Position numbers and translations under genes: made by a program. A DNA stretch of 64,000 bases, taken from NCBI GenBank assembly GCA_045544515.1, contig JAZPZD010000021.1, positions 124,001-188,000 of the forward strand. Reading direction: 5' to 3'. Every line of letters starts with the position of its first letter. Position 1 is the stretch's first letter. The notes beneath the pieces are model-generated. The model saw nothing but the letters and a program-made list of their open reading frames with translations, was not told the origin of the DNA and ran no database searches. This document shows, piece after piece, positions 59,516 to 64,000 of this stretch. The stretch is from RGIG8748 sp045544515. GTDB lineage: Bacteria; Bacillota; Clostridia; UMGS1810.

Positions 59516-59544
59516 AGATTGAATATGTACATAGGGGTGAAATG

Positions 59545-60276
59545 ATGAAACAGGCAATATACGAAATTACGGAAAATGTCCGTATTGCCAAGGATATTTA
59601 CAAGATGATTCTTTTGGGCGATACTTCGGATATCACAAAACCCGGTCAGTTTATCAACATTCGGTTAGACGGCAAATTTTTAAGACGCCCCATATCCGTA
59701 TGCGATTATGATGACAAAACCATAACTATTATATACAAGGTAGTAGGCGGCGGCACAGAGGATATGTCTGTGCTTAAAGCGGGGGACAAGCTCGATATCT
59801 TAACAGGTCTTGGCAATGGCTTTGATACATCAAAGTCTTGCACAGATGTTCTTTTAATCGGCGGCGGTGTAGGTGTACCGCCTATGTACAGACTTGCCAA
59901 AGAGCTTATAGCAGAGGGCAAGGATGTAACTGTAATTTTGGGCTTCAACAGTAGTGATGATGTCTTTTATGAAGACGAATTCAAATCAATCGGTACCAAG
60001 GTATATGTAACAACTGCAGACGGCAGCTATGGAGTAAAGGGATTTGTAACAGATGTAATGAAAGACCTTACATATTCGTACTTTTATACATGCGGACCCG
60101 AACCTATGTTTAAAGCGATAGAAGCTATTGCCGCTACAAGCGGTCAGTATAGCTTTGAAGAGAGAATGGGCTGCGGTTTTGGTGCATGTATGGGTTGCTC
60201 GTGCAAGACTAAATATGGCAACAAAAGAATCTGCAAGGACGGTCCCGTTCTTGAAAGGGAGGAAATCATATGGTAG
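59545..60276 (+). CDS. pyrK: Dihydroorotate dehydrogenase B, electron transfer subunit
   Basis: Passes electrons from dihydroorotate (via PyrD) to NAD. The 243-residue protein has an FAD domain (KPGQFINIRLDGKFLRRPIS), an NAD-binding segment (LLIGGGVGVPPMYRLAKELI) and a C-terminal [2Fe-2S] site (MGCGFGACMGCSCKTKYGNK with a last Cys in RICKDGP). ATG 59545 is chosen because AGGGGTGA is only one base from ATG 59542. It overlaps pyrD by seven bases. Confidence 0.93.
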   Translation: MKQAIYEITENVRIAKDIYKMILLGDTSDITKPGQFINIRLDGKFLRRPISVCDYDDKTITIIYKVVGGGTEDMSVLKAGDKLDILTGLGNGFDTSKSCTDVLLIGGGVGVPPMYRLAKELIAEGKDVTVILGFNSSDDVFYEDEFKSIGTKVYVTTADGSYGVKGFVTDVMKDLTYSYFYTCGPEPMFKAIEAIAATSGQYSFEERMGCGFGACMGCSCKTKYGNKRICKDGPVLEREEIIW

Positions 60277-61181
60277 ATACAAAGGTAGAATTATCATCAC
60301 TTGTGCTTGATAATCCCATTATTCCCGCAAGCGGTACTTTTGGCTACGGATACGAATTTGCAGAACTTTACGATATAAATATACTCGGCTCATTTTCGTT
60401 TAAAGGTACTACCAAAGATCCAAGATTTGGTAATCCTACACCAAGAATTGCAGAGTGCCCCGAGGGTATGATTAATTCTGTAGGACTGCAGAACCCCGGC
60501 ATAGACAAGGTTATTTCCGAGGAAATACCCAAGCTCAAAAAATGCTTTAAAAAGCCGGTTGTGGCTAATATCAGCGGTTTTAGCATAGAGGAATATGCCT
60601 ATTGCTGTGAGAGGATAGACAAAGAGGACTGTGTCGGCATAATCGAGGTCAATGTAAGCTGTCCCAATGTGCACAACGGAGGTATGAGCTTTGGTACAGA
60701 CCCCAAGTGTGCGGCAGATGTTACAAAGGCGGTAAAGGCGGTTACAAAGAAGCCTGTGTATATTAAATTAAGTCCAAATGTCACAGATATTGTATCGATA
60801 GCCAAAGCGTGCGAGGACGCAGGTGCAGACGGCATAAGCCTTATTAATACTCTTATGGGTATGAGAATAGATTTAAAGACCAAAAAGCCCGTTATTGCAA
60901 ACAAAATGGGCGGTTTTTCGGGCAGGGCGATTTTCCCTGTGGCAGTAAGAATGGTTTATCAGGTATACGAAGCAGTTAAAATTCCCATCATCGGTATGGG
61001 CGGTGTGTCCTCGGCAGAAGATGTAATAGAAATTATGCTTGCCGGTGCCACAGCCGTTCAGATAGGTGCTCAAAACCTTGTTAACCCTTATGCAGCAAAA
61101 GAAATAATCGAAGATTTGCCAAGGGTAATGCAAAAGTATAATATTAGTAGTTTAAAGGATATAATTGGAGGTGCTCACTAA
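60270..61181 (+). CDS. pyrD: Dihydroorotate dehydrogenase B, catalytic subunit
   Basis: Oxidises dihydroorotate to orotate with FMN. The 303-residue class 1B enzyme has [31 protein letters not shown], the catalytic cysteine in [17 protein letters not shown] and phosphate-binding segments [20 protein letters not shown] and [12 protein letters not shown]. It needs PyrK, encoded just before. The stop TAA shares a base with the pyrF ATG. Confidence 0.96.
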   Translation: MVDTKVELSSLVLDNPIIPASGTFGYGYEFAELYDINILGSFSFKGTTKDPRFGNPTPRIAECPEGMINSVGLQNPGIDKVISEEIPKLKKCFKKPVVANISGFSIEEYAYCCERIDKEDCVGIIEVNVSCPNVHNGGMSFGTDPKCAADVTKAVKAVTKKPVYIKLSPNVTDIVSIAKACEDAGADGISLINTLMGMRIDLKTKKPVIANKMGGFSGRAIFPVAVRMVYQVYEAVKIPIIGMGGVSSAEDVIEIMLAGATAVQIGAQNLVNPYAAKEIIEDLPRVMQKYNISSLKDIIGGAH

Positions 61182-61879
61182 TGGGTAAGGATGTAATTAT
61201 TGCTTGCGACTTTAATTCCAAGGACGAGGTTATGAACTTTTTGGACAAGTTCAAAGAAGAAAAGCCGTATGTCAAGATTGGAATGGAGCTGTTTTATGCG
61301 GCAGGTCCCGAAATTGTAAAGGAAATCAAAAAGAGAGGTCACAAGATTTTTTTAGACCTCAAGCTCTGCGATATTCCCAATACTGTAAAAAAGTCAATGA
61401 GTGTTTTGTCTAACCTCGATGTTGATATGTGCAACTTGCACGCATTCGGCACCAAGGCTATGATGGAAGCAGCTATTGAAGGACTTACAAGAGAGGACGG
61501 CACAAGACCTCTTCTTATTGCGGTAACACAGCTTACCTCTACAAGCGAAGAGAGAATGCAAAATGAGCTTCTTATAGATAAGCCGATAGACGAGGTTGTA
61601 ATGCACTATGCCAAAAATGCTATGGAAGCAGGATTAGATGGTGTAGTATGCTCACCACTTGAGGCAGGCAAGGTTCACTCTGTTTGCTCGGAAAAGTTTC
61701 TTACAGTAACACCGGGCATCCGTTTTGCTGATTCATCGGTAGGCGATCAGGTAAGAATTATGACACCCCAAGAGGCTAAAAAGATTGGTTCGGATTACAT
61801 AGTAGTGGGCAGACCCGTAACTCAGGCAGATGACCCGGTAGCCGCTTACAGAAGATGTGTAGCTGATTTTGTAGATTAA
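61181..61879 (+). CDS. pyrF: Orotidine 5'-phosphate decarboxylase
   Basis: Makes UMP from OMP. The 232-residue protein has the [12 protein letters not shown] opening (first Asp), the catalytic [16 protein letters not shown] block (Asp-x-Lys-xx-Asp), [35 protein letters not shown] and [17 protein letters not shown] at the end. It corresponds to the group 1 bacterial enzyme and lies directly after pyrD. Confidence 0.95.
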   Translation: MGKDVIIACDFNSKDEVMNFLDKFKEEKPYVKIGMELFYAAGPEIVKEIKKRGHKIFLDLKLCDIPNTVKKSMSVLSNLDVDMCNLHAFGTKAMMEAAIEGLTREDGTRPLLIAVTQLTSTSEERMQNELLIDKPIDEVVMHYAKNAMEAGLDGVVCSPLEAGKVHSVCSEKFLTVTPGIRFADSSVGDQVRIMTPQEAKKIGSDYIVVGRPVTQADDPVAAYRRCVADFVD

Positions 61880-61900
61880 TTTATACGGAGGATATATATT

Positions 61901-62530
61901 ATGGAAAAGTTAATTGCAAAGGATTTATTATCAATCGGAGCAGTGTTTTTAAGACCGGAAGAGCCTTTTACATGGGCAAGCGGAATTAAAAGCCCCGTAT
62001 ACTGTGACAACAGATTAACCCTTACAAGCCCCAGGGTAAGAGACGATGTAGAAAACGCTCTTGCAGAAACTATAAAGAAAGAGTATCCTGATGCAGAGGT
62101 CCTTATGGGTACATCTACTGCAGGTATTGCACACGCAGCAATTACTGCACACATTCTCGATTTGCCAATGGGTTATGTTCGTTCTTCTTCCAAGGATCAT
62201 GGCAGAGGCAACCAGATAGAAGGCAAGCTTGAAAAAGGTCAGAAGGTTGTAGTAGTAGAAGACCTTATTTCCACAGGCGGAAGCGTTATCGAGGTGGTAA
62301 ATGTTTTAAGAGAAGCAGGAGCCGAGGTACTTGGAATTGTTTCTATACATACCTATGGTATGCAAAAGGGCATAGACAGACTTAAAGAAGCTAATGTCAA
62401 AAATGTAAGCCTTACAAATTTTGATGTAGTAGCCGAGGTTGCGGCAGAAATCGGATATATCAAAGAAGAAGATGTGGCAAGACTTATCGCATTCAGAAAC
62501 AACCCCTCTGACGAAAGCTGGATAAAATAA
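61901..62530 (+). CDS. pyrE: Orotate phosphoribosyltransferase
   Basis: Joins orotate and PRPP to give OMP. The 209-residue protein carries the PRPP motif [20 protein letters not shown], with [20 protein letters not shown] and [20 protein letters not shown]. It lies between pyrF and pyrB and has GGAGGATAT upstream. Length and order are as expected. Confidence 0.95.
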   Translation: MEKLIAKDLLSIGAVFLRPEEPFTWASGIKSPVYCDNRLTLTSPRVRDDVENALAETIKKEYPDAEVLMGTSTAGIAHAAITAHILDLPMGYVRSSSKDHGRGNQIEGKLEKGQKVVVVEDLISTGGSVIEVVNVLREAGAEVLGIVSIHTYGMQKGIDRLKEANVKNVSLTNFDVVAEVAAEIGYIKEEDVARLIAFRNNPSDESWIK

Positions 62531-62552
62531 TATTTAAGAAAGGACAGACGCT

Positions 62553-63467
62553 ATGAGACACCTTATAGATATAATGGACCTTAGTGTAGAAGAAATAGAC
62601 TCTCTTATAGAAACGGCAAAGGATATCATTGCAAACCCCGACAATTACAGAGAAAAATGCAGATACAAAAAGCTCGCTACTCTCTTTTTTGAACCGTCTA
62701 CAAGAACAAGACTCAGTTTTGAGGCGGCTATGATGGAATTGGGCGGCAATGTGCTCGGATTTTCGGATGCTACTTCCAGCTCGGCTACCAAGGGCGAGAG
62801 CGTATCTGATACCGTTGCGGTTGTATCGGGATATGCGGACATCATAGCAATGCGTCATCCCAAGGAGGGTGCTCCCGTTGTTGCTGCAGCAAAGAGTGAG
62901 ATACCTGTTATAAACGCCGGAGACGGCGGACACAACCATCCCACACAAACTTTGGCCGACCTTCTTACTATCAAGATGGAAAAGGGCAGACTAAATAACT
63001 TAACTGTTGGCTTTTGCGGAGATTTGAAGTTTGGAAGAACAGTACATTCTCTGGTTGCTGCACTCTCGAGATATGAGGGAATAAAGTTTGTGTTTATTTC
63101 TCCCGAAGAGTTAAAGCTCCCTGGCTATGTCAAGGAAAGCTATTTAAAGAGCAAGGGGATTTCCTATGAGCAGACAACATCTTTGGAAGAGGTAATAGAC
63201 CAGCTTGATGTTGTATATATGACAAGAGTACAAAAAGAACGCTTCTTTAACGAAGAGGATTATTTAAGACTCAAAGACACATATATCCTCGATACAAAGA
63301 AGATGGAAAAGGCAAAGGATGATATGATAGTTATGCATCCTCTTCCCAGAGTAAACGAAATTTCTGTTGATGTTGATTTAGACAAGAGAGCGTGCTACTT
63401 TAAACAGACAAAATACGGAAAGCTCATGCGTATGGCACTTATTTTGAAACTTTTGGGGGTGGAGTAA
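62553..63467 (+). CDS. pyrB: Aspartate carbamoyltransferase, catalytic subunit
   Basis: Forms carbamoyl aspartate. The 304-residue protein shows [20 protein letters not shown] (carbamoyl phosphate loop), [28 protein letters not shown] and [15 protein letters not shown]. It is paired with pyrI directly downstream (the stop at 63467 touches the next ATG), so the enzyme is probably the allosteric PyrB6PyrI6 type, which is not the Bacillus arrangement. Confidence 0.96.
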   Translation: MRHLIDIMDLSVEEIDSLIETAKDIIANPDNYREKCRYKKLATLFFEPSTRTRLSFEAAMMELGGNVLGFSDATSSSATKGESVSDTVAVVSGYADIIAMRHPKEGAPVVAAAKSEIPVINAGDGGHNHPTQTLADLLTIKMEKGRLNNLTVGFCGDLKFGRTVHSLVAALSRYEGIKFVFISPEELKLPGYVKESYLKSKGISYEQTTSLEEVIDQLDVVYMTRVQKERFFNEEDYLRLKDTYILDTKKMEKAKDDMIVMHPLPRVNEISVDVDLDKRACYFKQTKYGKLMRMALILKLLGVE

Positions 63468-63884
63468 ATGACAATAGATTCTATCAAAGACGGTATAGTA
63501 ATAGACCATATCAAATCCGGCAAGGCGATGGAAATATACAAGGTGTTGGGGTTGGAAGATACCGATTGCCAGGTGGCAATAATAAAAAATGCATCCAGCA
63601 AAAAGCTCGGCAAAAAGGATATAATAAAGATTGCCTCGGATATGAAGATTGACCTTGATGTACTTGGTTATATGGATCCGGACATTACTGTTAATATAAT
63701 CAAAGACGGAGCTCTGTCGGAGAAAAAGCATCTGGAACTCCCTCAAAAAATAACAGATGTTATAAAGTGCAAAAACCCCCGTTGTATCACTACAACAGAG
63801 CAGGGTATACACCATGTATTTGAATTAAAAGACAAAGAAAAAAGACTTTACAGATGTATGTACTGCGAAGCTAAAGCAGAATAA
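63468..63884 (+). CDS. pyrI: Aspartate carbamoyltransferase, regulatory subunit
   Basis: Binds nucleotide effectors and controls PyrB. The 138-residue protein has the N-terminal allosteric domain (SIKDGIVIDHIKSGKAMEIY; GKKDIIKIASDMKIDLDVLG) and the zinc site made by CKNPRC near residue 103-108 and CMYC near residue 131-134, close to the end. It is complete, ends the pyrKDFEBI operon, and is followed by a strong hairpin. Confidence 0.95.
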   Translation: MTIDSIKDGIVIDHIKSGKAMEIYKVLGLEDTDCQVAIIKNASSKKLGKKDIIKIASDMKIDLDVLGYMDPDITVNIIKDGALSEKKHLELPQKITDVIKCKNPRCITTTEQGIHHVFELKDKEKRLYRCMYCEAKAE

Positions 63885-63887
63885 AAA

Positions 63888-63925
63888 AGTCTCCTGAAAT
63901 CAGTTGATTTCAGGAGACTTTTTTA
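63888..63925. terminator. Bidirectional terminator after the pyr operon
   Basis: AGTCTCCTGAAATCA (63888-63902) and TGATTTCAGGAGACT (63905-63919) with A6 before and T5 after. It also ends the minus-strand AraC-type gene that begins beyond the window. Confidence 0.9.
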
Positions 63926-64000
63926 TTCTGATATATTGTTTTTTGCTGACAGAATGGGATACCCTTTCTTGTATTCCTTGGGCGATACGCCATAGAACCT
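63923..64000 (-). CDS. AraC-family regulator, C-terminal end only
   Basis: Only the last 25 residues are inside the window. They read RFYGVSPKEYKKGYPILSAK and then NNISE before the stop. This is the characteristic end of the second helix-turn-helix of AraC/XylS regulators (FxxxxGxSPxxYR). The regulated genes and the N-terminal sensor domain are unseen. Confidence 0.6.
   Translation of the reverse strand, partial: RFYGVSPKEYKKGYPILSAKNNISE

Noticed and set aside
59516..59544. PyrR attenuator or uracil control ahead of the pyr operon
   Set aside because: The leader is about 25 bases with no hairpin and no PyrR anti-antiterminator sequence.

Overview
The window is a dense, AT-rich stretch of bacterial chromosome from an anaerobic, endospore-forming Firmicute, most likely a member of the Clostridia. 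The evidence is an alpha/beta-type small acid-soluble spore protein, its germination protease Gpr next to SpoIIP, three tiny Cys/Asn-rich membrane peptides behind a SigK-like promoter, strong GGAGG-type ribosome binding sites, a T-box leader, an EtfAB-linked lactate dehydrogenase and a class 1B (PyrK/PyrD) dihydroorotate dehydrogenase. I see no rRNA, tRNA, CRISPR array, phage, intact insertion sequence or recognisable defence cluster.

Layout. 1-6957 (mostly minus): end of a CYTH protein, radA, a small lipoprotein, a spore SASP, a DMT permease behind a methionine-gamma-lyase-like PLP enzyme and a composite surface protein, and an HD protein. 7079-9073: gpr-spoIIP. 9158-16495: cardiolipin synthase overlapping tail-to-tail with an unknown gene, guaB, an SH3-NlpC/P60 wall hydrolase, a glycolipid glycosyltransferase coupled to an XRE-S24-like regulator, the three spore-type mini-proteins and a DtxR/MntR regulator. 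16624-25782: a DUF6512-like membrane protein, a polar amino acid ABC importer, a DMT-NfeD-SPFH operon, an SDR, topB, hemolysin III and a GIY-YIG protein.

25798-38789: lactate permease; argD-argF-GNAT behind two ArgR-like boxes; a minus-strand operon PAP2-pgeF-ABC exporter-membrane-anchored HMA; a CofE-domain protein; a spacer with two overlapping mini-ORFs and dispersed repeats; GNAT-PHP phosphatase-YitT; MgtC. 38844-46544: a small Cys-rich protein, the cysE-cysS-mrnC-split transketolase operon, and a T-box-controlled paaK-ACT operon followed by a DUF554 protein. 46599-64000: M18 aminopeptidase, a YiiX-like peptidase, a second YitT, rodA, rpsB-tsf, pfkA, etfB-etfA-lctD, a two-part chromate transporter, trxA, the pyrKDFEBI operon, and the tail of an AraC regulator.

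How the parts fit. The lactate permease and the etfB-etfA-FAD-dehydrogenase operon together suggest lactate import and oxidation by the electron-confurcating type of enzyme. PaaK-ACT behind a T-box whose best specifier reading is UUC (Phe) suggests phenylacetate activation serving phenylalanine supply. The arg and pyr operons both use carbamoyl phosphate. The spore genes point to a complete sporulation programme. Promoters of the TTGACA-N17-TATAAT type and stem-loop terminators are easy to see, so most transcription-unit boundaries can be placed with some confidence. The least explained parts are the 15.5-16.1 kb mini-proteins, the 35.2-35.8 kb spacer with its repeats, and the T-box target.
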